From: a bacterium
GTDB lineage: Bacteria; Pseudomonadota; Gammaproteobacteria; GCA-002705445; GCA-002716945
Assembly: GCA_029979505.1 (NCBI GenBank)
Contig: JAPOHH010000001.1
Location: 119,034 to 183,033 of the forward strand
Length of the DNA: 64,000 bases
Direction: 5' to 3'
The first letter of the stretch is position 1. The number at the start of each line of letters is the position of its first letter. This document shows positions 10,048-19,849 of the stretch, piece after piece. A program made the translations under genes and the position numbers. Below the pieces are notes generated by a model that saw nothing but the letters and a program-made list of their open reading frames with translations, did not search any database and was not told the origin of the DNA.

Positions 10048-10638
10048 TTATTTTGAGTTTTCAAATAATTTTTCTTCAACACATTCACATAAAATATGTC
10101 CAACAATAGCATGTATTTCTTGAATTCTTGTTGTCTTTTTTGAATCTACTGAAATTACAACATCAGAATATTTTTGTAATTGTTGCGTATTATGCCCGGT
10201 AAGAGAAATTATATATTTTAATTTTTTTCTTGCTTGCTCAATGAGTGAGAGTATATTTTTAGATGTACCGGATGTTGTGTAAACAATTAAACTATCATGA
10301 CTTAGTGCTAAAGCTTCCATCTGTCTAACGAAAACATGATCATAACCATAATCATTAGAAATACACGTTAAGTTCGATGAGTTAGTCGTTAACGCAATAG
10401 CAGACAAAGGCTTTCTGTCAAAATTTAATCTGCCTACAAGTTCTGCGCAGATATGTTGACAATCAGCTGCGCTTCCACCATTTCCTGCTAACAAAATTTT
10501 TCCATTAGATTTATATGTATCAATTAGACATTCTGAAGCTTTCTCAATGGATGATATAAACTGATCATTATTATAAATTTTCTCAAGAGTAGACTGTGAC
10601 TCTTTTAAAGATGCTGTAATTATTTCATTAATATTCAT
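10048..10638 (-). CDS. gmhA: SIS-domain phosphoheptose isomerase (sedoheptulose-7-phosphate isomerase family)
   Basis: KILLAGNGGSAADCQHICAELVGRL motif, YTTSGTSKNIL. Confidence 0.85.
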   Translation of the reverse strand: MNINEIITASLKESQSTLEKIYNNDQFISSIEKASECLIDTYKSNGKILLAGNGGSAADCQHICAELVGRLNFDRKPLSAIALTTNSSNLTCISNDYGYDHVFVRQMEALALSHDSLIVYTTSGTSKNILSLIEQARKKLKYIISLTGHNTQQLQKYSDVVISVDSKKTTRIQEIHAIVGHILCECVEEKLFENSK

Positions 10639-10640
10639 TT

Positions 10641-11408
10641 TTAAAATTTTGTTTTGTTAAGTAGTTCACACATGCCATTATTATCATTTTTAGTAATTAT
10701 ACCCGTTACTCTATTTATTTTAATTATTTCATTTTCATTTTCTGCAACAATAAATGCTTCGCTGAATTTGAAATTATAGTCAATTCGAACAGTGTCAATA
10801 TCTTTATAAAAAATATTATCTGTTTCAGAAAATATATAAGTAGTTTCTTCATTATTAAATTTACATAAGATATATGTCCTATCGGAATTTAATTCTTGTT
10901 TAACATTCGGTTGAATCTTATCCATATTCTCTATAGTCTCACTATTGCCTTCAGTTATCTCTGAGGATTTAATATCATCAATAAACATTGTTCTATTCTC
11001 ATTTCTTGTAACACAATATTCAAATGGAATTGCTAGCAAACCAGAGTCGTATAGATGCAACTCAATATTATCATTCTTGATTAATATCAAATGATTACGA
11101 AAACCTTTGTAGTATTCATCAACTTTCTCATTTATAGAGAGACAGACACGATAACCAGTATATGTATCTCCGAGATGATCTATACTAATCTTTTGAGGTT
11201 TATTAATAAATTCAACTTTAGATTCTTTATGATTACTAACTTTTGTCATTAGATATTCTTTTAATATTATTTGATAGTTATCTGGATATTTTCCAAAATC
11301 TGTATTTCTGGAAGTTCTATTTTCTTCTGGTGTAAGAATAGAAGGTGTAGGTATAGAAGAGCAAGATGATATTAATAATAACAGTAATGATGCATATAGA
11401 TTTTTCAT
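10641..11408 (-). CDS. Putative lipoprotein of unknown function
   Basis: MKNLYASLLLLLISSCSS: signal peptide with lipobox LISSC; no recognised domain. Confidence 0.6.
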   Translation of the reverse strand: MKNLYASLLLLLISSCSSIPTPSILTPEENRTSRNTDFGKYPDNYQIILKEYLMTKVSNHKESKVEFINKPQKISIDHLGDTYTGYRVCLSINEKVDEYYKGFRNHLILIKNDNIELHLYDSGLLAIPFEYCVTRNENRTMFIDDIKSSEITEGNSETIENMDKIQPNVKQELNSDRTYILCKFNNEETTYIFSETDNIFYKDIDTVRIDYNFKFSEAFIVAENENEIIKINRVTGIITKNDNNGMCELLNKTKF

Positions 11409-11409
11409 A

Positions 11410-11493
11410 TGCCCAGGGCCGGAGTCGAACCGGCACGAGATTGCTCTCGAGGGATTTTAAGTCCCTTGCGTCTACCAATTCCGCCACCCGGGC
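11410..11493 (-). tRNA. tRNA-Leu (anticodon TAA)
   Basis: GCCCGGGTGGCGGAATTGGTAGACGCAAGGGACTTAAAATCCCTCGAGAGCAATCTCGTGCCGGTTCGACTCCGGCCCTGGGCA; 7-bp acceptor stem, long variable arm, CCA not encoded. Confidence 0.96.
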
Positions 11494-11622
11494 TTGCACT
11501 ATTTGTACAAGAATATTGGTAATTTTTATCTAACTCTTTTTGACACATCCTTTTAAGTATTTTGAAACAAAATTATTCATAGAAGATAACATATTGCGAA
11601 AGCCATTAGAATTATTTTCTAT

Positions 11623-12882
11623 TCAGATACCTTGTTTTCTCAAAACAACGAGCAATGTTCTCAAACCTATTTCTAGTTCAAGCCAAAAAGTCCAATTTTT
11701 TATATAATAAAGGTCATACATAAGTTTTTGTTTTGCATCTATTAAATCATAGCCATATCTAAACATTACTTGTGCCCAACCTGTTATACCTGACTTTACG
11801 GTATATCTTAACTGATAATATGGTATATCTCTCAAATATGCCTTATTAAGTTTATGCCACTCTGCCCTGGGCCCAGATATATGCATATCTCCAAGTATGA
11901 CATTAAATATTTGTGGAATTTCATCAAGTTTATATTTCCTTAGAAACTTGCCAAATGGAAAAATTTTTTTATTATCCATTTGATAATCATTTTTATTATG
12001 CATTGTTCTAAATTTATACATTTCAAATTTTTTATTATCTATTGTGACTCTCGATTGCTTAAAAAGAACCTTACCAAATGACTGAATTTTTATAATTGGC
12101 GTAAAAAGCAGGATGAAGATAAAAAATAATGGTAAAACTAAAAGACATATCAAATAATCCACAGAACGTTTTATGAAGTATTGGTTCCATGAATATGGTT
12201 TTACTTGTAACAACATATTAATATTTGAATCTGAAATATATAATTTCCTAAGATATTTTTCCAAGAAAATAGGAATTGTAAGTATATTTACATACTTATG
12301 TTTATTCTCTATTTTTATTTTATCATCCACAGAAAAGTCTTGTTTATTGATAACTAGATAGTTAACTTCATTTTCATTTATAACTTCTTGAGTTGTATTT
12401 AGTTCCCTCAGTAAAAAGTTTTGCGCAATTAATCTATTAGTTTCATATGATGTAAATTTATAATCATTGCCTAAGATTAGTATTTCAATTTTATTATGCT
12501 CATTCATAAAAAATATCTGTTTAATAAAATATTTAGATGATAATAATATGATTGGTATTATTATCCAGCTATATAATAAATTCAGCGTTATTGATGTTTG
12601 GTTGCTTATACCAAAGTACTCAAAATAGAAAAATTGAATAAGAATAGCAAAAATTGTTGATGAAAATGCTATTTCTAATTTTTCATCCATATGTGAAAAA
12701 AAATAATTATCGTATTTATTAAGAATTGCTGTATAGAGCACAATAGAAATACTAAAAATTAATGATATAGTAAAAAGAAATGTCTTAGTATATTTCTCTT
12801 GAAAATCTCCAAATATATTTATTAATAGAAATGGAATAATTAAATCTGTAAGTAATATTAAAATAGATAAAGGTAGTTTCAT
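11623..12882 (-). CDS. Polyprenyl glycosylphosphotransferase / initiating sugar transferase (WbaP-like)
   Basis: N-terminal TM region and C-terminal bacterial sugar transferase domain: KRSVDYLICLLVLPLFFI, FKQSRVTIDNKKFEMYKFRTM, KYKLDEIPQIFNVILGDMHISGPRAE, VKSGITGWAQV. Confidence 0.92.
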   Translation of the reverse strand: MKLPLSILILLTDLIIPFLLINIFGDFQEKYTKTFLFTISLIFSISIVLYTAILNKYDNYFFSHMDEKLEIAFSSTIFAILIQFFYFEYFGISNQTSITLNLLYSWIIIPIILLSSKYFIKQIFFMNEHNKIEILILGNDYKFTSYETNRLIAQNFLLRELNTTQEVINENEVNYLVINKQDFSVDDKIKIENKHKYVNILTIPIFLEKYLRKLYISDSNINMLLQVKPYSWNQYFIKRSVDYLICLLVLPLFFIFILLFTPIIKIQSFGKVLFKQSRVTIDNKKFEMYKFRTMHNKNDYQMDNKKIFPFGKFLRKYKLDEIPQIFNVILGDMHISGPRAEWHKLNKAYLRDIPYYQLRYTVKSGITGWAQVMFRYGYDLIDAKQKLMYDLYYIKNWTFWLELEIGLRTLLVVLRKQGI

Positions 12883-12935
12883 AAGTATTATTATATGTTT
12901 TTTTCGGTTGAAGTTATATCAACATAACATAAAAC

Positions 12936-13006
12936 AGGCTAAGGTCGGAATCGAACCGGCGTTGACGGCTTTGCAGGCCGCTGCATTACCACTCTGCCAC
13001 TTAGCC
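12936..13006 (-). tRNA. tRNA-Cys (anticodon GCA)
   Basis: GGCTAAGTGGCAGAGTGGTAATGCAGCGGCCTGCAAAGCCGTCAACGCCGGTTCGATTCCGACCTTAGCCT cloverleaf; CCA not encoded. Confidence 0.95.
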
Positions 13007-13012
13007 AGAATA

Positions 13013-13088
13013 TGGAGCGGGAAACGGGGCTCAAACCCGCGACCTCAACCTTGGCAAGGTTGCGCTCTATCAACTGAGCTATTCCCGC
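13013..13088 (-). tRNA. tRNA-Gly (anticodon GCC), CCA encoded
   Basis: GCGGGAATAGCTCAGTTGATAGAGCGCAACCTTGCCAAGGTTGAGGTCGCGGGTTTGAGCCCCGTTTCCCGCTCCA. Confidence 0.96.
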
Positions 13089-13094
13089 ATGAAA

Positions 13095-13652
13095 TCATCT
13101 TATTATATCATTCCATGAGTTTCTCACATAATAAATGAATGATATTACTGTTAGAACTGCCGCTATGAATAATAGCAATAAGCCAAGTGTATGTAAATTT
13201 AATACACTAAAAAATATATTTGTATGAAGGAGAAAAAATAAAGATACCATTTGAAATGCAGTTTTGACTTTACCTAGTGAATTTACTCTCATAGGTATAG
13301 ATCCTTTTATTTCAGCAAGTCTTTGCCTTATTGCTATTACCAAGAACTCTCTTGATACTATAATTAATGCTGGTACCAGAAATAATAACGAATTGTTTGA
13401 ACTAGATAAAAGAATTACTGTGACTACAACTAAAAGCTTATCTGCTATAGGATCAAGAAATGTGCCAAAAGCAGTTATTTGATTGAATCTTCTTGCCACA
13501 ACCCCATCAAGATAATCTGTTATTAGAGCTAATAAGAATATGTATGCCGCAATATCTCTATATTCGCCATCATTGAAAACATAACATATCACAATAATTG
13601 GAATAAAAGTTATTCTCAATAATGTTAATATTGTTGCAATATTTAATCTCAT
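13095..13652 (-). CDS. pgsA: CDP-diacylglycerol-glycerol-3-phosphate 3-phosphatidyltransferase
   Basis: CDP-alcohol phosphatidyltransferase motif DYLDGVVARRFNQITAFGTFLDPIADKLL; downstream of uvrC. Confidence 0.93.
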   Translation of the reverse strand: MRLNIATILTLLRITFIPIIVICYVFNDGEYRDIAAYIFLLALITDYLDGVVARRFNQITAFGTFLDPIADKLLVVVTVILLSSSNNSLLFLVPALIIVSREFLVIAIRQRLAEIKGSIPMRVNSLGKVKTAFQMVSLFFLLHTNIFFSVLNLHTLGLLLLFIAAVLTVISFIYYVRNSWNDIIR

Positions 13653-15430
13653 TTATGAATATGAGTGTATATTATGTCAGCTAATTTTTCATTGATGCCA
13701 TCAATACATTTAAGTTCTCTTATAGATGCCTTTAGAACACCCTGGATGCCACCAAAATGATTAATAATTAATTTCTTCCTCATATCACCAACGCCCGGGA
13801 TTCCATCTAGTTTGGAATTGAATAAGAGCTTATTATGTCTTTTTCTCTGATTAAGTATGGCAAATCGATGAGCTTCATCTCTAATTAACTGTATTAATTT
13901 AAGCGCATCTTTGTTAATTGTATTCGAGATATCTTTATAAGATGAATTAAGAACTTTATCATTTTTAGTTAGTCTGTTTAATCCTTTATGTATTCCAATT
14001 ATAGTTGTATTTTTTATACCCAATTCATCTATAACATTTTTTGCTTGAGTAATTTGGCCTTTACCGCCGTCAACGATAAGTAATATATTTTTTAAAGAGT
14101 AGTTATCTATCTTTAATAATCTTCTTTTAATCATTAATTTTAAAGCACCATAATCATCTGATTTTTTTATATTTTTTATATTATATTTTCTATAATTTGA
14201 TTTTATAAATCCCTCTTTATTAAAATAAACTGCAGAACCTACTGTCGATGAACCGCTAATATGACTTACATCAAAGCAGAGTATAAATTCAGATGTAATA
14301 TTAAGTTGTAAATTGATATTATCAAGAGAGTTATTTTCTTGCTTAATAGATTTAAGAGATCTGTTGTGTAAATTCATTAAACATATATTTATGAATTCAG
14401 AGTATTTTTTATCAATTCTATTTAGAATTTTAGAATTTTGATTAAATTTTTTATTTATTACTGTTTCAATATTACTCTTATCAAGGATTTTATCCTTGGA
14501 TATTATTATATTCGGTGGTATATGTGTTAAATAATATTGTTTAAAAAAGGAAGTTAAAGTCTCATCTATGTTTATATGATCTGTCTTAGGAAAGGTAAAA
14601 TTTTTACATCCCATATTAACGCCACTTCTAATTATATTAATGTCTACCAAAACTTTAGAATCAGTTTTTAAACATAGAACAAAATCAATACTTTTATCTT
14701 CAGGAAAGATAGAATAATGGCTCGTTATATCTCTAATAAGTTTAATATTATCTCTATACTTTGCTGCAACTTCAAAGTTTTTATTATTAGAAGCTGATAT
14801 CATTTCTTTTTCTAGTTTATTAAAAAGAGACTTCGTTTCACCTCTCAGAAACATTTGTGCACTTTCAACTGTTTTAGAATAATCCTCTTTTTTAATTAGA
14901 CCTACACATGGTCCTGAACATCTCTTGATTTGATATTGTAAACATGGTTTAGTACGAGATTTATAGTAACTGTCTTCGCAAAGTCTAATTTGAAATGTTT
15001 TTTGTAAAATTGCTAATATCTTTCTGACATTTACAACGTGCGTATATGGACCAAAGAAATTTCCATTTTTAGAGGGTTTGCCTCTGAAGAATTTAAATCC
15101 TGGAAAAGGATGATTCTTATTCATAATAATATATGGATATGACTTGTCATCTCTCAGTAGAATATTATATTTTGGCTTATACTCTTTTATTAAATTATTT
15201 TCTAATAGCAAGGCATCTTGTTCGTTTGATGTAATCTGAAAATCAATATCTTGTATCTTTGCCACAAGACGTTGCGTCTTTATAGGCTGACTTGATCTCG
15301 TAAAATAAGATGATACTCTTTTTTTTAGATTACCTGCTTTCCCAACATAAAGTATATCTTTTGTAGCATCTAACATTTTATATACACCTGGTGCAGTAGG
15401 TAAATTTTCTAAAAATGTTTTATCTATCAT
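13649..15430 (-). CDS. uvrC: Excinuclease ABC subunit C
   Basis: N-terminal GIY-YIG (LPTAPGVYKMLDATKDILYVGKAGNLKKRVSSYF), UvrC endonuclease domain FDVSHISGSSTVGSAV, C-terminal HhH. Confidence 0.96.
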   Translation of the reverse strand: MIDKTFLENLPTAPGVYKMLDATKDILYVGKAGNLKKRVSSYFTRSSQPIKTQRLVAKIQDIDFQITSNEQDALLLENNLIKEYKPKYNILLRDDKSYPYIIMNKNHPFPGFKFFRGKPSKNGNFFGPYTHVVNVRKILAILQKTFQIRLCEDSYYKSRTKPCLQYQIKRCSGPCVGLIKKEDYSKTVESAQMFLRGETKSLFNKLEKEMISASNNKNFEVAAKYRDNIKLIRDITSHYSIFPEDKSIDFVLCLKTDSKVLVDINIIRSGVNMGCKNFTFPKTDHINIDETLTSFFKQYYLTHIPPNIIISKDKILDKSNIETVINKKFNQNSKILNRIDKKYSEFINICLMNLHNRSLKSIKQENNSLDNINLQLNITSEFILCFDVSHISGSSTVGSAVYFNKEGFIKSNYRKYNIKNIKKSDDYGALKLMIKRRLLKIDNYSLKNILLIVDGGKGQITQAKNVIDELGIKNTTIIGIHKGLNRLTKNDKVLNSSYKDISNTINKDALKLIQLIRDEAHRFAILNQRKRHNKLLFNSKLDGIPGVGDMRKKLIINHFGGIQGVLKASIRELKCIDGINEKLADIIYTHIHK

Positions 15431-16010
15431 TAGCTATCTCTTTTGCTTTTATAAACAAGTCACGTAACATGTCATAATTAATTTTTTTTGTATTAATATT
15501 TAATTTACTACAATGATACGAAGAAATTAATAAGATTTTGCTACTTAAGCTAATAACATTAGAATGGAAAAATTTATGGTTTTTTCTAGATAATTTGTAC
15601 AACTTAAGTATTTGGTAATAAGCTATAGACCCTAAGGTAATAATTACTCTAAGATGTGAAAGTTGTTTAACTTCTCTTTCAGAATGAACAAGACAGTTGT
15701 TAATTGCCTTAACTGATGGTTTGTTGTTATATGGATAGCATCTAACTGCGTTAGAAATAAATATATCATCCATGTTAAGGTCGTTTAATAGTTTTCTTAT
15801 TAAATCACCAGAAAAATCAGAGGTAAATGGTATCCCTGTTTTATTTGCGCCATGAAGACCTGGCGCTAATCCAAAAAGTGCTATTTTTGAATTAATATTT
15901 CCATAGCCACTGACAGGTTTACAGTGATAAGTAGGATATTTTTTTTGAAGTTTTTGTAGATAAGAATGAATATCATTACATTTGTTACATTTAATAAAAT
16001 TAGAATACAT
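15420..16010 (-). CDS. Uracil-DNA glycosylase superfamily protein, family 5 (UDGb)-like
   Basis: GLAPGLHGANKTGIPFTSDFSGD and SYHCSKLNINT motifs. Confidence 0.78.
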   Translation of the reverse strand: MYSNFIKCNKCNDIHSYLQKLQKKYPTYHCKPVSGYGNINSKIALFGLAPGLHGANKTGIPFTSDFSGDLIRKLLNDLNMDDIFISNAVRCYPYNNKPSVKAINNCLVHSEREVKQLSHLRVIITLGSIAYYQILKLYKLSRKNHKFFHSNVISLSSKILLISSYHCSKLNINTKKINYDMLRDLFIKAKEIANDR

Positions 16011-16949
16011 TTAGTATTTTAATAAAATTGAACCCCATGTAAATCCTGCGCCAAATGCTTCGAGCATTATCATATCACCCGGTTTAAAAGTGTTCCTAGA
16101 GTTTGCCTCATCAAAAGCAAGGGGTATAGATGCTGCTGATGTATTTCCGTGTTTATTAACAGTTATGATTATCTTATCTTTGGGTAAATTAATTTTCTTA
16201 GCTATTGCTAGTATAATACGTTCATTTGCTTGATGTGGCACAAGCCAATCTAAGCTTCCCTGTTCTATATTATTTATTTCAAGAGTATGTTTAGCAAGTT
16301 TACCTAGTGTATTAACAGCAGTTTTAAAAACGTCACTACCTTTCATCTCTATATACTCTAAATCAGTATTTACAGTTAATAAATCTTTAAAAGAACCATC
16401 TGATCCAATTGTACTAGAAATAATTCCTGGTTCATCTGAGGCAGCAACAATCATTGCTCCTGAGCCATCACCAAATAGAACGCATGTGTTTCTGTCAGTC
16501 CAATCTAGTAGTGATGTAATCTTTTCTGTTCCAACAACGAGAGCATATTTTATCTGACCAGATTCAACATATTTTTTTGCAACATCTAAAGCATAAACAA
16601 AACCTGTACAAGCAGCATTAATATCGAATGAAAAAGCATCTTTAATGTTTAATTTATTTTGAAGAAGAACTGCTGAACTTGGAAACTTTCTTTCCGGAGT
16701 GCACGTTGCTAGAAAAATAGCCCCAATATCTTTTTTATCTATATTTGATTTAGAAATTGCATCTATTGAGGCTTTATATGCTAAATCTACAGAGGTTTCA
16801 CTTTCATCAGCAACTCTTCTTTCCTTGATACCTGTTCTTTCTGTAATCCATTCATCACTAGTATCTACCCTTCCTTCAAGTTCCTTATTAGTAAGTATTT
16901 TCTCAGGCAGATAACTACCACTTGAGATTATTTTTGCGTATTTAGTCAT
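16011..16949 (-). CDS. fabH: 3-oxoacyl-ACP synthase III
   Basis: DTSDEWITERTGIKERR, DINAACTGFVYAL catalytic Cys, VPHQAN, GNTSAASIPLA. Confidence 0.96.
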   Translation of the reverse strand: MTKYAKIISSGSYLPEKILTNKELEGRVDTSDEWITERTGIKERRVADESETSVDLAYKASIDAISKSNIDKKDIGAIFLATCTPERKFPSSAVLLQNKLNIKDAFSFDINAACTGFVYALDVAKKYVESGQIKYALVVGTEKITSLLDWTDRNTCVLFGDGSGAMIVAASDEPGIISSTIGSDGSFKDLLTVNTDLEYIEMKGSDVFKTAVNTLGKLAKHTLEINNIEQGSLDWLVPHQANERIILAIAKKINLPKDKIIITVNKHGNTSAASIPLAFDEANSRNTFKPGDMIMLEAFGAGFTWGSILLKY

Positions 16950-17958
16950 TTAATTCTCTATTTATATGCTTTTTAATATTTTCTAGTAAGTTATTTTTAC
17001 ATTCATAGTAAGCAGTTTGAATTGCATTGTAATATGAAAAACTATCTGCGCTTCCATGGCTTTTTACTACAATACCATTTAATCCAAGAAAAGATGCGCC
17101 ATTGTATACTCTTGGATCCATTTTATTTTTAACTCCTTTCAGGACAGGAAAACTAACTAATGCAGATATTTTATTATAAATATTTTTTTCAAATTCTGTT
17201 TTAATGAAATGTTTTATCATTCCCGCTACACCTTCAATACTTTTAAGAGCTATGTTTCCTGTAAATCCATCTGTTACTATTACGTCATAATCTCCACTGA
17301 ACATACCGCTGCCTTCTGCAAAACCTACATAATTAATATTAGAATGATGCAGTAAATCTGCAGCTAACCTGATTTCTTCTTTTCCTTTAAATTCTTCAGA
17401 GCCAATATTTAATAATCCTACTCTTGGATTATTTGAAATTTCTAAACTTTTTACAACAGAAGAACCCATAACTGCAAATTGATATAGGTTTTGAGCATCA
17501 CAATCTATGTTTGCCCCTAAATCAAGAACTTGCATAAATTTTTTCTTAGTTGGTAAGGATGTGCAAATTGCAGGTCTATCAATTCCATTAATTGTTTTAA
17601 GAATTATTTTTGATAATGACATTAGAGCTCCGGTGTTACCTGCGCTAACACATGCATGAGCTTTTCCTTCTTTCACTCGATTAATGGATAATCTCATCGA
17701 TGATTTTTTTTTACTTCTTATTGCACTGACAATATCATCATTCATTTTAATAAATTCATCAGTATGAATAATATTTATGCGATCTAATATATTATTTTTT
17801 GAAGTTGTTAAAGCTTCATTTATAAGAGATTTATCGCCAATCAAATCAATCCTGAGGTCTTTAATATCATTAAGAGATTTTAGAGCACCAGTTATTGCTG
17901 GAGCAGATCCTTTGTCTCCACTCATTACATCCAATGCTATCGTAACAGTACCTGGCAT
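16942..17958 (-). CDS. plsX: Phosphate acyltransferase
   Basis: IALDVMSGDKGSAPAITGA, VSAGNTGALM, DLGANIDC, DGFTGNIALKS; rpmF-plsX-fabH order. Confidence 0.95.
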   Translation of the reverse strand: MPGTVTIALDVMSGDKGSAPAITGALKSLNDIKDLRIDLIGDKSLINEALTTSKNNILDRINIIHTDEFIKMNDDIVSAIRSKKKSSMRLSINRVKEGKAHACVSAGNTGALMSLSKIILKTINGIDRPAICTSLPTKKKFMQVLDLGANIDCDAQNLYQFAVMGSSVVKSLEISNNPRVGLLNIGSEEFKGKEEIRLAADLLHHSNINYVGFAEGSGMFSGDYDVIVTDGFTGNIALKSIEGVAGMIKHFIKTEFEKNIYNKISALVSFPVLKGVKNKMDPRVYNGASFLGLNGIVVKSHGSADSFSYYNAIQTAYYECKNNLLENIKKHINRELND

Positions 17959-17970
17959 TATATGGATATT

Positions 17971-18180
17971 CTACTGTTCTTGAGCTGATTCTTCTTTAGG
18001 TTTTTTTACTTTTGGTGTAAAAATTTCTTTTCCACGATAAAAACCATCTTTTGATATATGATGTCTTAAGTGTTTTGAGCCAGTAGTTGTATCAGATGAA
18101 ACTGATGATGCAGACAACGAGTCATGAGATCTTCTCATATCACGTCTTGATCTTGATTTTTTACTCTTTTGAACTGCCAT
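17971..18180 (-). CDS. rpmF: 50S ribosomal protein L32
   Basis: [54 protein letters not shown]; start trimmed from the longer ORF. Confidence 0.93.
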   Translation of the reverse strand: MAVQKSKKSRSRRDMRRSHDSLSASSVSSDTTTGSKHLRHHISKDGFYRGKEIFTPKVKKPKEESAQEQ

Positions 18181-18298
18181 TTCGTTATTCCGTATCGTTG
18201 AGATAACGTATTCTAAGCAATAATAACCTGACAAGCAATTATTAATACCAAAATTAACAATTTTATGTATTTTATTGGTATTATCTTCTATTAAAATT

Positions 18299-18880
18299 AT
18301 GACATTAATACTAGCATCAAGCTCAAAATTTAGAAAACAGCTTTTATCTAAGCTAAACACACCTTTTAAGTGCGTTAGTCCTGATATTGATGAAAGAAAG
18401 CTAACAACAGAGACTGTTACACAGTATGTAAAACGTTTATCTATAGAAAAAGCTAGAAAAGTAGGTAGAAATCATCATAACTCAATAATTATTGGGTCTG
18501 ATGAAGTAGCTGATTTAGATGGTAAAATACTTGGTAAGCCGCACACCAAAGAGGTAGCTAAGAAACAACTGAAAATGTTATCCAATAAAGAAGTAATTTT
18601 TAGAACAGGATTATGTGTACTCAATTCAAAAACAGGAAAACATTATGCATCAGTGAGTAATTATAATATATTTTTCAAGAGTTTAACTAATAAAGTTATT
18701 AATAAATATCTTAATAATGATGATGTATTAAAATGTGCGGCAAGTATAAGGATAGAGGGTTTAGCGATCAATCTGGTGAAAAGTATGAAAGGTAATGACC
18801 CGTCATCAATAATGGGGCTACCTTTGTTGAAATTAATAAGTTATCTAGAAAAGTTTAATGTAGAAATTATGTCAAAATAA
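18299..18880 (+). CDS. maf: Maf family nucleotide pyrophosphatase
   Basis: [43 protein letters not shown]; start trimmed to the ATG before LILASSS. Confidence 0.9.
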   Translation: MTLILASSSKFRKQLLSKLNTPFKCVSPDIDERKLTTETVTQYVKRLSIEKARKVGRNHHNSIIIGSDEVADLDGKILGKPHTKEVAKKQLKMLSNKEVIFRTGLCVLNSKTGKHYASVSNYNIFFKSLTNKVINKYLNNDDVLKCAASIRIEGLAINLVKSMKGNDPSSIMGLPLLKLISYLEKFNVEIMSK

Positions 18881-19849
18881 TTACTTGTTGCGAAAATGGT
18901 CATAACCTTTCGTTTTAACTTTATAAGCCTTGCCATCTTTATAATAATTATATCCTTCAGAGGTAATGCATCCGATTTTAGTAATTTTTATTTTAAGTCT
19001 ATTAGATATATCATTGATATTATTAATATTTTTTTTACTAGCTGTAAAGCAAAGCTCATAATCTTCTCCTCCACCTAAAATACACTCCTCTATATTTTTA
19101 TTTGAGATATATTGATTAAACTTAGTTCGTAAAGGAATTTTATCAATATCCACTTTAAAGCCTTTATTTGATGATGTTACGATGTTTTTTAAATCTTTTG
19201 CTAGTCCATCTGATATATCTATACAAGATGATGCAAATTTAGAGATCTCTAATCCCAGATTAACTCTTGGCGTTGGGTTAATAAGATATTTTTTGAAATA
19301 ATTAAAAGATGTAGGATTTTTTCTTGATAATAAGGCAGCTCTCGCATTTCCAATGGTGCCAGATACATATATATCATCTCCAAGTTTAGCGCCACTCCGC
19401 ATAAGAATCCGATGCTTCTGAATACCTATCATTTGTATCGTTATGCTTAAAGGCCCTTTTGTAGTATCTCCGCCAACAATAGATATTTTGTGTTTTTTTA
19501 ATAATCTTTGTGAGCCTTTATAGAATCTCTTTAACCATGATTCTGACATTTTGGGGAGTGTTAATGCATACATTGCATATAACGGTTCACATCCCATAGC
19601 AGCTATATCACTAATATTTGTTGCTAAACACTTATAGCCAATATCTTCGGGAGAGTAATCTCTAGTAAAATGTGGACCTAACAGAGATGTATCTGTGGTG
19701 AAAACATATTTACTTTTATTTGAAAATTTGAGGACTGAACAGTCATCGCCGATTCCTTTAATAATGCTGCTATTATAAGACTTTAACTTTTCTAAGAAAT
19801 TTACAAAATCTTGTTCACATTTCATTCTATTTTTAGAGTGCTGTATCAA
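18881..19849 (-). CDS. thiL: Thiamine-monophosphate kinase
   Basis: GIGDDCSVL, TTDTSLLGPHF, DISDGLAKDL, GGEDYELCF motifs. Confidence 0.94.
   Translation of the reverse strand: MIQHSKNRMKCEQDFVNFLEKLKSYNSSIIKGIGDDCSVLKFSNKSKYVFTTDTSLLGPHFTRDYSPEDIGYKCLATNISDIAAMGCEPLYAMYALTLPKMSESWLKRFYKGSQRLLKKHKISIVGGDTTKGPLSITIQMIGIQKHRILMRSGAKLGDDIYVSGTIGNARAALLSRKNPTSFNYFKKYLINPTPRVNLGLEISKFASSCIDISDGLAKDLKNIVTSSNKGFKVDIDKIPLRTKFNQYISNKNIEECILGGGEDYELCFTASKKNINNINDISNRLKIKITKIGCITSEGYNYYKDGKAYKVKTKGYDHFRNK

Noticed and set aside
11317-11499. 60-aa minus-strand ORF MQARVAELVDARDLKSLESNLVPVRLRPWA...
   Set aside because: Reads through tRNA-Leu, a classic spurious translation.
11501-11622. Short minus-strand frame MLSSMNNFVSKYLKGCVKKS between tRNA-Leu and the sugar transferase
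   Set aside because: Only about 20 codons, no supporting signal; likely chance.
12908-13138. 76-aa plus-strand ORF
   Set aside because: Overlaps antisense tRNA-Cys and tRNA-Gly; translation of structured RNA genes, not a protein.
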